From: Gemmatimonadota bacterium | GTDB lineage: Bacteria; Gemmatimonadota; Gemmatimonadetes; Gemmatimonadales; Gemmatimonadaceae | Length of the DNA: 64,000 bases | Assembly (NCBI GenBank): GCA_023249305.1 | Contig: JAHFCU010000010.1 | Coordinates: 1-64,000 of the forward strand | Direction: 5' to 3' | Position numbers and translations under genes: made by a program | In this document: in pieces, positions 19,951 through 29,171 of the stretch | How positions within the stretch are numbered: position 1 is the first letter of the stretch | How the letters are laid out: the number at the start of each line of letters is the position of its first letter | The notes under the pieces: generated by a model | What the model saw: the letters and a program-made list of their open reading frames with translations, nothing else | What the model was told of the DNA's origin: nothing | The model's database searches: none

Positions 19951-20102
19951 TGCTTGCTTCTTGCCACGCCGCAGCATCGCGAGGCCGCCGGCGAGCGGTC
20001 ACCTTGCCATTCCTCGTGGCCAACGAGATACTGCTCGTCACCGTGGACATTCCCAGAGCGTCACTGAAACGCGTGCCCGCGACCGCAGCTGAGGACGCCT
20101 GA
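19950..20102 (+). CDS. Possible 50-codon ORF or displaced N-terminus of the next gene
   Basis: A 50-codon open frame starts with a GTG overlapping the previous stop (TAGTG) and ends with TGA at 20100-20102, three bases before the next GTG start. Its second half (LPFLVANEILLVTVDIP) has coding-like third-position GC and would flow naturally into the following protein if one base were gained or lost near 20100. It may be a small gene, or the true N-terminal part of the downstream enzyme cut off by a frameshift. Evidence is limited to frame and composition. Confidence 0.35.
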   Translation: MLASCHAAASRGRRRAVTLPFLVANEILLVTVDIPRASLKRVPATAAEDA

Positions 20103-20104
20103 TC

Positions 20105-21595
20105 GTGGGCGCGCGGCCGGAGGTTCGCTCGCTGACGATCGTGTCGCCGTCGACAACCGTGTCGCTTCCCGAGGCCTGGCGCGAGGGAACGGCGAAGATG
20201 ACGGCGGATGCCGTGCTGCTCTGCACGGGGCCTGCGGACCTCGGCGACGTGGACCGCCACGCTCTACTCGCCGCCAGCGCCGATGCCGACGCGGTCCTCG
20301 GAATCAGTGCCACAGACGGCATCGGCCTGCTGGTGCGATCAGGCGACATTGCTGACCTGATGCTCCTTCGCAATCGTGGCACAGGCGCCGAGGCAGTGCG
20401 CGACGCCCTCTCGCGATTGCGCCAAACGGGCCGGAGCGTGGCTCGTGTCACGATGTCGTCATCGCGCGTCACGCGGGCCGCGGCGCCAGCCAACTGGATC
20501 GGCACCGCAGGGCGCCGTCTTGTGGAACAGGCCGGCCGTGTCGGGTTCGCCGCCGGATTCTTCTCTCGCACACACCGCAATCTCGAAGTCTGGAGAACGC
20601 ACCGCGCATCACCAGGCATCGCGCAGGATTCTCGCTGTCCCTCGTGCGGCGCCGGCTCCGATTCGCAGATGGGACTGCACTTGCAGACGAGCGCTGACCT
20701 GCGAGACTTCGGCGCGTTCGGCGCCGTGCTCTGTACGCGGTGCGAGGTGGCGCGCACCGACCCCGCACCGCACGAGCTGGCGCGCGTCATCACGCCCGAC
20801 GTTCAAGGCACCACACGAAGCGTCGCGCAACGCGCGTTGATGCGCCGCTTCGTTCGCACACGGGTGGAACGCGTGCGTCCACATCTTCCGGCAGACCATC
20901 GGCCGCGTGTTGCGGACATCGGAGGCGGCGCCTGTGCCTTCGCCAACGCGCTCGGTGCGACCGGCTGTGATGTGATTGTCTTCGAACCGAATGCCGCGAA
21001 TGGCCGCTTTGCTGACCCAGCGGTCGGCGTTCAGTTTGTCCCCGCCCCGTTTGACGAGCGCGCAGTCGCCACGGCTGGCATCGCCGATGACTCGCTGGAC
21101 GGCATCACGATGTGGCACGCACTCGAGCACGTGCCCAACCCCGCCGCGACGCTCGCGCTCGCACGACGGTTGCTGCGTCCGGGCGGCGTATTGTATGTCT
21201 GCGTGCCCAACCTCGACTCGCTGCAAGCCGACGTCGGCGGCACTCACTGGTGCTATGCCGACATTCCCCATCACGTCACGCACTTCAGTCTCGAAGGACT
21301 CGCGACCGTCATGCGCCGGGCGGGATTCAGCCAACTCGCGCCGCACTGGTGGAGCGCCGAGTACGCATTGTTCGGCTGGTACCAGACACTCCTCAACCTG
21401 CTGACGGGAAGCCACAACTTCTTCTACAACCGGGCCAAGAAGGGCAGAACAGCCGATGCGGGGCCGCATCCCGCCTGGACCCGCGTGGCCACCGCGCTCG
21501 GTCCATTGCTGCTGCCGATCGTCATGATCGCGTCCTTCTGGGAGACGGCGGCGTCGAAGCCTGCCTGCGCCGAACTGCACGGTATCGCATCATGA
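20105..21595 (+). CDS. Zinc-ribbon class I methyltransferase with extra N-terminal domain
   Basis: Protein of 496 residues in two parts. Residues 178-213 form a zinc ribbon (C178, C181, C210, C213) that leads into a SAM methyltransferase with ADIGGGACAFA around 270-280, MWHALEHVPNPAATL and RLLRPGGVLYVCVPN; this half is like sugar or lipid methyltransferases of polysaccharide clusters. Residues 1-175 are not a known part of that family; the pattern of VRSLTIVSPSTT and ADAVLLCTGPADLGD is weakly like a nucleotidyltransferase or GT-A fold of the CofC/MobA type lacking its beginning. GTG start; the upstream 50-codon frame may belong to it. ATGA overlap with the next gene. Confidence 0.75.
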   Translation: MGARPEVRSLTIVSPSTTVSLPEAWREGTAKMTADAVLLCTGPADLGDVDRHALLAASADADAVLGISATDGIGLLVRSGDIADLMLLRNRGTGAEAVRDALSRLRQTGRSVARVTMSSSRVTRAAAPANWIGTAGRRLVEQAGRVGFAAGFFSRTHRNLEVWRTHRASPGIAQDSRCPSCGAGSDSQMGLHLQTSADLRDFGAFGAVLCTRCEVARTDPAPHELARVITPDVQGTTRSVAQRALMRRFVRTRVERVRPHLPADHRPRVADIGGGACAFANALGATGCDVIVFEPNAANGRFADPAVGVQFVPAPFDERAVATAGIADDSLDGITMWHALEHVPNPAATLALARRLLRPGGVLYVCVPNLDSLQADVGGTHWCYADIPHHVTHFSLEGLATVMRRAGFSQLAPHWWSAEYALFGWYQTLLNLLTGSHNFFYNRAKKGRTADAGPHPAWTRVATALGPLLLPIVMIASFWETAASKPACAELHGIAS

Positions 21596-23310
21596 AGCGG
21601 GTCGTGATTACCGGGGCCACCGGATTCATTGGGCAACAGCTCCTGCGTCGCGTGCTGCGCGACGGCGTTGGCGGCGAGAGCGCGCATGTGGTGGCGATTG
21701 CACGACACCCTGAAACGCTGCCGCGTGTCCTGCGCGATGCCGTTGAAATTCACGCGCTTGATCTCGCCGAGGCGCCAATCGGGGAGATTGTGGTGGCGTG
21801 CGGGCAAGGATCGCTCGTCCTTCATCTCGCCGCGAACGCTTCCGTTTCGAGTGGTGAGGCCGGCTATCGCAACAATGTGCGCTCCACGGGTCAGCTGCTG
21901 GAGGCGTTGCACCGGTGTGCACCAACTCGCGTCGTCTACGCCAGTTCGATCGGGGCGGTGGATCGCACCCCGGGCGATCGCTGCACGACGCCGTTGGATG
22001 AAACCGCGGTTCCGCATCCCCTCACGCGGTACGGTGAAGGCAAGCTGGAGGGCGAGCGGCTCGTCGCTGCCTCGGGGCTGCCCTTCGCAATTGTTCGTCC
22101 GACGTGGGTGTATGGCCCCGGCATGCGCGCCGACAGCCACCTGCGAGTGTTTCTTGACATGGTGCGCGCGGGCAAGCTGATCACACGCATTGGCTTCCCG
22201 GGACACGTCAGCGTTGTTCACGTGGATGACGTTTGCTCGGCCATGCTCCTTGCCGGCACTCATGAGGCGGCGCAAGGTCAGACGTACTTCGCAACCGACG
22301 GCGTGCCTGTTTCGATTGGCGAACTGTTTCACGAACTCGGCGACATCACCGGGCGGAACGCCGGCAACATCGCGTGGCCAAGCATGGTCGCGGCTTCGGT
22401 TCGCCTCATCCGGCGCTGGCTGCCCTTGTCCGTGCAGTGCCTCAGCTCCGATGTGCTGATGGCGAGCGGCGCACGTCTGAGCGCGTTAGGCTTCACACCC
22501 TCCGTTTCGCGTCGTCGGGGACTCATCGAACTCGCACGGCACACTGCCCCTGGCGGTGGTCGTTGGATCGTGACGGGTGCGGCAAGTGGCATCGGACGCG
22601 CGATCACCGTACAGTTGCACACATCGGGGTGTCAGGTCGTGGCTCTCGACCGTGACGCGCCAGGGTTGGCAGCGCTCACTCTGGAATGTCCGGAGACGCT
22701 GCCAATAACTGCTGACCTCTCGACGGTTAACGGTCGATCGCTGTTCGACAGGGTCATTGATGACGGTCCGCTAGCCGGTATCGTGAACTGCGCCGGCATC
22801 GGTGTGCGCGGCGATGTGTCCGACGTGCCCGATGACGCGCAGGCTCGTCTGCTCGCTGTCAACATCTCGGCGCTCGCCGAGGGCTCCACCCGGGCACTGC
22901 GCCGAATGAAGAAGCAGGTCTCGGGCGGCACGATCGTCAATGTGGCGTCTTCGGCGGCGTTCCAACCGCTTCCCGGAATGGCCGCGTATGCCGCGTCCAA
23001 GGCATTCGTTCTGAGTTTCAGCGAGGCAATGGCCGAGGAGCTGGCATCGTCGCGGATCCGCGTCATCACGGTCTGTCCCGGTGGCACCGACACCGGATTT
23101 CAGGCGGCGAGCGGTGTGAAGCGCGTACAGGGTGAGCGGCTCATGCCGGCGACGGTAGTTGCTGCTCTCACGTTGGCAGCCATTGAGCGCGGTCGCTCGA
23201 TGACACTCTTGGTTGGAGGGCGCACCAAAGCGATGGCGCTCATGGCGCGTGTGTTGCCGCGCCAATCGCTTGTTCGCATCTGGGGAAGGATGATGCGGTC
23301 AATGCGCTGA
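21592..23310 (+). CDS. Fused extended SDR epimerase/dehydrogenase and classical SDR
   Basis: Two-domain protein of 572 residues. Residues 1-315 are an extended SDR of the NAD-dependent epimerase/dehydratase type: GATGFIG at 8-14, SS around 118-119 and the Y147xxxK151 pair (YGEGK). Residues 325-572 are a classical short-chain dehydrogenase: TGAASGIG at 328-335, NCAGIG, S453/S454 and Y466xxxK470 (YAASK). Both catalytic sets are intact, so it is probably bifunctional, acting in sequence on one sterol-, sugar- or lipid-like substrate. The ATG overlaps the preceding stop (ATGA). It is the last gene of the cluster. Confidence 0.85.
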   Translation: MKRVVITGATGFIGQQLLRRVLRDGVGGESAHVVAIARHPETLPRVLRDAVEIHALDLAEAPIGEIVVACGQGSLVLHLAANASVSSGEAGYRNNVRSTGQLLEALHRCAPTRVVYASSIGAVDRTPGDRCTTPLDETAVPHPLTRYGEGKLEGERLVAASGLPFAIVRPTWVYGPGMRADSHLRVFLDMVRAGKLITRIGFPGHVSVVHVDDVCSAMLLAGTHEAAQGQTYFATDGVPVSIGELFHELGDITGRNAGNIAWPSMVAASVRLIRRWLPLSVQCLSSDVLMASGARLSALGFTPSVSRRRGLIELARHTAPGGGRWIVTGAASGIGRAITVQLHTSGCQVVALDRDAPGLAALTLECPETLPITADLSTVNGRSLFDRVIDDGPLAGIVNCAGIGVRGDVSDVPDDAQARLLAVNISALAEGSTRALRRMKKQVSGGTIVNVASSAAFQPLPGMAAYAASKAFVLSFSEAMAEELASSRIRVITVCPGGTDTGFQAASGVKRVQGERLMPATVVAALTLAAIERGRSMTLLVGGRTKAMALMARVLPRQSLVRIWGRMMRSMR

Positions 23311-23317
23311 GTCGGCT

Positions 23318-23334
23318 CGCGGGCAGCGCCCGCG
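23318..23334. terminator. Hairpin between convergent genes
   Basis: Perfect 7-bp stem CGCGGGC/GCCCGCG with a 3-base loop in the 43-bp gap between the double-SDR gene and the convergent ABC operon. It could stop transcription from both sides, although no T-tract follows. Confidence 0.45.
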
Positions 23335-23353
23335 TGTAATGCTCCGCCGGCCG

Positions 23354-24433
23354 TTAGCACAGATGCACTGCCATCGCCTTGAACGACGCCGTCACCGTCG
23401 TCCCCACCGTTAGCGACAGTTCCTTCGCGGACCGTGTCGTGAGCGAGGCGACCAGCGGTACGCCCTCAACCTCCACTGTCACGCGCGTCAGCGCCCCCAG
23501 CGTGGCCAGCTCCGACACGACGCCGCGGAACCGGTTGCGCGCCGAACCCGAGGGCGGTTCGAGCGAAAGCACAATTTCCTCGGCGCGAATCACCGCGTAG
23601 CCGTCACCGACTGGAAAATCGCCAATCGTGTAGAGCGTCAGCGGACCCGTCGTGAATTCAATGGCGCGGTTGCCGTGCGCAATTGTTGACGGGTCGCTGT
23701 CGATCCAGTCGGGCGCCTTGTCCTCGAGCACGCGCACGGTGCCCGCAAGCACGTTCTCTGCACCCAGAAACTCCGCGATGTACGGCGACGCCGGCCGCCG
23801 GAAGACGTCATCCGGCGCACCGGACTGCAGCGCGCGGCCTCCATCGAGTAGGATGGCCACGTCGCCGAGCAGGCCGGCTTCGGTGAAGTCGTGCGTCACC
23901 TGCAGGGTCGTCACGCCCCAAGCGCGGTGCAGGGTGCGCACTTCACGCCGCACGATCGTGCGGCGGCGTGGATCGAGTGCGCTGAACGGTTCGTCGAGCA
24001 GCACCACCGACGGCCGGCGCGCAAATGCCCGGGCGAGCGCGACCAGCTGCCGCTCGCCGCCGGAGAGCGCGCGCACCGGTCGCCCAGCCAGTGTGTCGGC
24101 GCCGAACCGGCGGGCGACCTCTTCGGCCACATCAGCTGACGCGGCGCCATAGCCGATGTTCGCCGCGACGCTCAAGTGCGGGAAGAGAAAGGCGTGCTGG
24201 TAGACGAGCCCAAGTCCGCGTGCCTCAGGGGCCAGCGTTGTGCAGTCGTGCCCGTGCAGCAGTAGTACGCCGGACATCGTCGGCACCACACCGGCGATGG
24301 TCTCGAGCAGCGTTGTCTTGCCCGAGCCCGCCGGGCCGATCACCACGCCGTACTGTCCGGTCGGGACGGTGAACGACACCTCCGTGAGGTGGAAGCTCCC
24401 ATGACGGCTGCTGATGGCGCGGCACTCGATCAT
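23354..24433 (-). CDS. wtpC: Tungstate/molybdate ABC transporter ATP-binding protein
   Basis: ABC ATPase of 359 residues that powers oxyanion import. Walker A GPAGSGKTT is at 33-41, the signature ALSGGERQLVALARAF begins near 122 and Walker B VVLLDEPFSALDP follows. The last 100 residues form a TOBE-like oxyanion-binding domain (NRFRGVVSELATLG...). It is the third gene of an operon with permease and binding protein; it overlaps the permease gene by four bases. The choice of tungstate/molybdate over sulfate or thiamine rests mainly on the binding protein. Confidence 0.85.
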   Translation of the reverse strand: MIECRAISSRHGSFHLTEVSFTVPTGQYGVVIGPAGSGKTTLLETIAGVVPTMSGVLLLHGHDCTTLAPEARGLGLVYQHAFLFPHLSVAANIGYGAASADVAEEVARRFGADTLAGRPVRALSGGERQLVALARAFARRPSVVLLDEPFSALDPRRRTIVRREVRTLHRAWGVTTLQVTHDFTEAGLLGDVAILLDGGRALQSGAPDDVFRRPASPYIAEFLGAENVLAGTVRVLEDKAPDWIDSDPSTIAHGNRAIEFTTGPLTLYTIGDFPVGDGYAVIRAEEIVLSLEPPSGSARNRFRGVVSELATLGALTRVTVEVEGVPLVASLTTRSAKELSLTVGTTVTASFKAMAVHLC

Positions 24434-25260
24434 GGCGAGACCCCATCGTCGGCGCCGCGCAGCGTGCGCAACGCAGTGAGGGGAATCAGCGCAAGCAGGG
24501 CGAGCACCGCGGCGACGGGGAGCGCTTCACGCAGACCGAAGCCTGTGAAGCGGTCATAGCTCAGCACGCTGGCGACCTTGGGGTTGTACGTGAGCACGAC
24601 GATGGCGCCGAATTCACTGACCGCGCGCGCCCACATCACGACCGCCGATGCGATGAGCCCGCGGCGTGACAGCGGCAGCGTGATGCGCCGGAATGCGCCT
24701 ATCGGTGAATCTCCGAGCGTGCGGGCGACGGCCTCGTACCGCGGGTCTACGCGGGCAAATGCTTCGCGTGCGCCACTGATGAACAGCGGTGCCGCGACAA
24801 ACAGCATCGCGGCGACAATGCCCAGCGGCGTGCCGACCACGCGCAGGCCCGCGCTGAGCAGCACGCTCCCGACCGCCGACTCCCGTCCCAGCAGCAACAA
24901 CAACGCAATGCCGGCCACCGGATGCGGAATCAGCAGCGGTAGGTCGAGCAGTGCCGACAGCACGGCGCGTCCACGGAAATCACGGCGGGCAAGCAGGTAC
25001 GCAAGCGGTGTTCCGCCGGCCATTCCGAGCAGCGTGGCAACCGTGGCCGTCGTTGCCGTCAGCCAGAGTGCCTGTCGCAACTCCGTATCGGTCGCCAGCC
25101 GCCGCACGCCCTCCGCGCCGCCCGACGCAATCAGCTTCCCGATGGGCACGGCGAGGAAGAGCAATAGCAGCGAGCTCGCCAGCGCGGCGAGTACCGCCGC
25201 TACGCGTTGCGTCCCGCGTGCGGGAGCCGCGCTGGGGCTCGCCAGCGGCGCCGACATCAC
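24430..25260 (-). CDS. wtpB: Tungstate/molybdate ABC transporter permease
   Basis: Inner-membrane permease of 276 residues, binding-protein-dependent type. Six or so transmembrane segments are visible, and the cytoplasmic EAA loop EAFARVDPRYEAVARTLGDSP is well conserved, which is where the ATPase docks. Length and sequence resemble ModB/WtpB permeases. It overlaps the ATPase gene (24430-24433) and the binding-protein gene (25257-25260) by four bases each, a fully coupled operon. Confidence 0.87.
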   Translation of the reverse strand: MMSAPLASPSAAPARGTQRVAAVLAALASSLLLLFLAVPIGKLIASGGAEGVRRLATDTELRQALWLTATTATVATLLGMAGGTPLAYLLARRDFRGRAVLSALLDLPLLIPHPVAGIALLLLLGRESAVGSVLLSAGLRVVGTPLGIVAAMLFVAAPLFISGAREAFARVDPRYEAVARTLGDSPIGAFRRITLPLSRRGLIASAVVMWARAVSEFGAIVVLTYNPKVASVLSYDRFTGFGLREALPVAAVLALLALIPLTALRTLRGADDGVSP

Positions 25261-26189
25261 GGCACAATCCCCGCGGGGGCGCTCGTTCCCACGACGACAG
25301 GCCGATCGAGCGCGTCGAGTCCCTGCGCGCGCAGCACGCGGCGGCCGTCAGGCGACAGCGCATACCGCACGAACCGCTCCGCAAGTTCACGGTGCGGCGC
25401 GGCGCGTGGCACCGAGAGTGCGTACACGATCGGTCTTCCCCGGAAGGTCACCGAGTCCGTTCCCTTGCCGCGCACTCGAACAGTCGCCTGTGCGTAGGCT
25501 GCGGAATCAGTGGGTGACGAGAGGTCTATCGCGTCGGGAAGGTGCACAACGCGCAGTCCTTGATTGCGCGCCATGGACTCGTACGACCAGATGTAGTCGA
25601 ACTCACCTGCCTGCAGCAGACCGACCAGGTCGGCTTCCTTGGGACGCACGTTGCGCGCGGGCATGGCGCGCAACAGCCGCGCCGCCAAGTCGGGGCGTCC
25701 GTAGTGTCGCTCGGCAAGCTGGAGCACCAACAGCGTCCGATAGCCGTTGGGGTCGAGCTGCGGGTCACTGCGACCCGTTTCCACGCCGGCGCGCAGCACG
25801 ACCTGCCACCAGTTGTCACCCGTGATTTCACCGGCCCCGCGCGACCGTGGGGTGTAGGCCAACACCATACGGTTATGCGCGAACTGCGCATACCACGTCA
25901 CGTGGGCCGGCATCAACAGCTGCGGGAAGACTTCCTCGTCCGCCAGCGCAATGATGTCCGGAACGTTGCCGAGTTCGGTGAGCTTACGCGCTGTCTCGAG
26001 CGAGCCGGCACTTTCTTGCAGCACCTCGACTCCCTCGCGTGCCGCGAACGAATCGAGGGCGGCTCGCAACGGCCGCGCGAGTGAACCCGCGTTGAACGCG
26101 ACGAGCGTGCGCGATGCAGCGTGCTCACCCGACCACCCTCCACAGGCGGTGGCAAGGAGGGTAAAGGCAACAATCCGGCGGAACGGCAT
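25257..26189 (-). CDS. wtpA: Tungstate/molybdate substrate-binding lipoprotein
   Basis: Periplasmic solute-binding protein of 310 residues from the ATG at 26189, which begins a lipoprotein signal with Cys16 (LLATACGG). The sequence matches the WtpA/extracellular binding protein family: FNAGSLARPLRAAL, ESAGSLETARKLTELGN, VTWYAQFAHNRMVLAYT, GRSDPQLDPNGYRT and FDYIWSYESMA. The family binds tungstate and molybdate with high affinity. Upstream codons to 26276 are open but would put 29 residues before the signal. First gene of the importer operon; divergent from the next ABC gene. Confidence 0.87.
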   Translation of the reverse strand: MPFRRIVAFTLLATACGGWSGEHAASRTLVAFNAGSLARPLRAALDSFAAREGVEVLQESAGSLETARKLTELGNVPDIIALADEEVFPQLLMPAHVTWYAQFAHNRMVLAYTPRSRGAGEITGDNWWQVVLRAGVETGRSDPQLDPNGYRTLLVLQLAERHYGRPDLAARLLRAMPARNVRPKEADLVGLLQAGEFDYIWSYESMARNQGLRVVHLPDAIDLSSPTDSAAYAQATVRVRGKGTDSVTFRGRPIVYALSVPRAAPHRELAERFVRYALSPDGRRVLRAQGLDALDRPVVVGTSAPAGIVP

Positions 26190-26292
26190 GAGCGTAGTGT
26201 CACTCAATTGCCGGCTGCACTCAAGGCGCCGTGGCGCGCGTTCCGTGCCCCGCTTCGCCACACCCGCACCCCGCACACCTCGCGCGATGCCG

Positions 26293-26298
26293 TATATT
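26293..26298 (+). promoter_or_regulatory. Candidate -10 element for ABC exporter operon
   Basis: TATATT lies 25 bases before the ATG at 26324 in the divergent gap between the importer and exporter operons. No convincing -35 box was found, so this is tentative. Confidence 0.3.
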
Positions 26299-26323
26299 CG
26301 TTCGCACCCTAACCCGTGTTCTC

Positions 26324-27281
<958 letters not shown>

Positions 27282-27289
<8 letters not shown>

Positions 27290-28568
27290 GCTCTGGGCGG
27301 TGACCAAGCGCGAGTTCCTCGAGCGCGTACGTACGAAGTGGTTCATCATCGTCACCATCTTCGGTCCGGTCTTCTTTGCGGTCATCATGGTGCTGCCGGC
27401 GTACTTGTCGGTGCGCGGCATGAAGGATGTGAAAGTCAGCGACATCCGCATCATTGACGCCACGGGCACAGGGCTTGGCGACCGGGTGGCCACGCGTCTT
27501 GGCGGCGGGCCGATGGGCGATGCGAATGTCACGCAGGTGGTGGTCGTCGCGCCCGACAAGATGGCCGCGGCAGAGTCGCTCGCCACGCACGACGTCATGA
27601 ACAAGCTGCGGCGAGGCTATCTGGTGCTTGATTCGCTGACGATCCAGCAGCAGAAGGCATCGTACGCCGGACGCAACGCGTCGTCTCTGAACGAAATTCA
27701 GATCATCGAGCAGGCGCTGCGCTCGGCCATCCTCTGCCAGCGGCTGGAGCGCGAGGGGCTTGACCCCAAACGCGTGGAGAAGCTCACGCAAGTCAGGGTC
27801 AACATGAGCGCCGAGCGCATCACCGATAAGGGACGCGGCGGGTCGGGCATCGGCAGCGCGATCTTCGGCTTCGTCATCGCCTTCCTGCTCTACATGATGA
27901 TCGTGCTCTATGGACAGAACATCCTGCGCGGCGTACTCGAGGAGAAGACGACGCGCGTGGCCGAAGTGATCGTGTCATCGGTTTCGACCGACGTATTGCT
28001 CGCCGGCAAGGTGATCGGCGTTGGTGCGGTCGGCCTCCTGCAGCAGGCGGTCTGGTTGTTGAGTGCGACAGCGTTCTACCATTTCCGCGAGCCGATCTTC
28101 GTGAAGATGGGCATGCCTGCCGCTCCGGCGATTTCGCTGCCGCAGGTCCCGCCCATGTTGATTGCGGCGCTCGTCCTCTTCTTCATTCTCGGATACGGGC
28201 TCTACGCGGCGCTGTTCGCGGCGGTCGGCGCGATGGTGTCAAGCCAGGAAGATGCCAATCAGGCCGCGCAGCCAGTAGTGATGCTGCTCGTCTTCAGCAT
28301 CATCTTCGCGCAGCCGGTGATGCTGAACCCGACGAGCCGGCTGGCCGAAATCGTGAGCTGGATTCCGTTCTCTGCGCCGGTCATCATGCCGATGCGCATG
28401 AGCGCTATTCAGATCCCGTGGTACGAGCTCGCGGCGACGCTGACGGGCGTGGCGGTCACCTGCGCGCTCTGCGTCTGGCTGTCGGCGCGCATCTACCGCG
28501 TCGGGTTGCTGATGTATGGCAAGCGGCCGAGCATGCGAGAGCTGGCGCGGTGGATTAGGCAGGCATAG
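27282..28568 (+). CDS. ABC-2 type exporter permease, NatB-like
   Basis: Membrane protein of 428 residues. One N-terminal transmembrane segment (about 18-45) is followed by a large extracytoplasmic domain to about residue 185, then five or more segments in the second half. YGQNILRGVLEEKTTRVAEVIVSS is the conserved ABC-2/NatB motif. It overlaps the ATPase gene by eight bases and forms the export channel with it. Its 3' end is followed by a long inverted 10-bp repeat element. Confidence 0.87.
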
Positions 28569-28580
28569 CTCACTGAGTAC

Positions 28581-28725
28581 GACAGAATCCAACAGAATCC
28601 GCCAGAATCCGGCAGACTGTTACAGAACGGGACGGAGGGATGCGGCGATGGCTGCCGCACCCCTCCGTCGCATTCTGTGGTACTCCGTTCTACTCTGTTG
28701 GATTCTGTTGTAATCTGTTGCACTC
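28581..28725. repeat. Inverted decamer element 1 (5+5 units around a hairpin)
   Basis: Left arm: five 10-bp units from 28581 to 28630 sharing CAGA at fixed phase (for example AACAGAATCC). Right arm, on the opposite strand, 28676-28725: five units such as AACAGAATCC and AACAGAGTAG. The centre holds a 16-bp stem with one mismatch (28631-28646 with 28654-28669) and a 7-base loop. The same design occurs at 40301-40423 and 45631-45774. Confidence 0.9.
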
Positions 28726-28730
28726 CGCGC

Positions 28731-28790
28731 CCTAGCGTGCCTTAGCGCGCCTTAGCGCGCCTTAGCGCGCGCTAGCGCGCGCTAGCGCGC
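28731..28790. repeat. GC-rich 10-bp tandem array reaching into a stop codon
   Basis: Six 10-bp units from 28731: CTTAGCGCGC-type, the last two GCTAGCGCGC. The final unit contains the stop codon (28782-28784) of the reverse-strand winged-helix gene. Units are partly self-complementary around CTAG, so the array can also fold. Confidence 0.9.
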
Positions 28791-29171
28791 CCGCGTCGCC
28801 TCAATCAGCGCTTCCATGTGCCCGAGGTAACGTTCGAGCGCACGCTTGCCAGCCGCCGTGAGGCGGAACTCGCTCTTCGGCACGCGACCGTCGAATCCCT
28901 TCTGGCACGTGAGGTAGCCGCCTTCCTCGAGCTTGCGGGCGTGCACGCTGAGATTGCCGTCGGTGAGCCGCAGCACGTCGCGGAGGTCGGTGAAGCTCAA
29001 GCGATCGTTGACGGCGAGCGCGCTGATGATGCCGAGGCGCACACGATCGTGAATGAGTTTGTCGAGCGCGGCCGGCACCGGCTCGCCGCCAAGCACGGGA
29101 GCGAGCGCTGGGGCTGGCGACGGCGGTTTGCGATCGCCGCGTCGCGCCGCGGATGAGGTTGCCTTAGCCAC
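28782..29171 (-). CDS. Winged-helix transcriptional regulator
   Basis: DNA-binding protein of 129 residues with a winged-helix domain of the HTH_34/ArsR-like type: DRVRLGIISALAVNDRLSFTDLRDVLRLTDGNLSVHARKLEEGGYL is the helix-turn-helix, followed by a wing and EFRLTAAGKRALERYL. A basic, Pro-rich tail precedes it (residues 1-28). The gene overlaps the membrane-protein gene upstream by eight bases, a common pairing in which the regulator controls its own operon. Its stop codon lies inside a 10-bp repeat array. Confidence 0.85.
   Translation of the reverse strand: MAKATSSAARRGDRKPPSPAPALAPVLGGEPVPAALDKLIHDRVRLGIISALAVNDRLSFTDLRDVLRLTDGNLSVHARKLEEGGYLTCQKGFDGRVPKSEFRLTAAGKRALERYLGHMEALIEATRAR

Noticed and set aside
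28581-28725. Decamer arrays as a CRISPR array
   Set aside because: Units are 10 bp with no spacers between them, and no cas gene is present.
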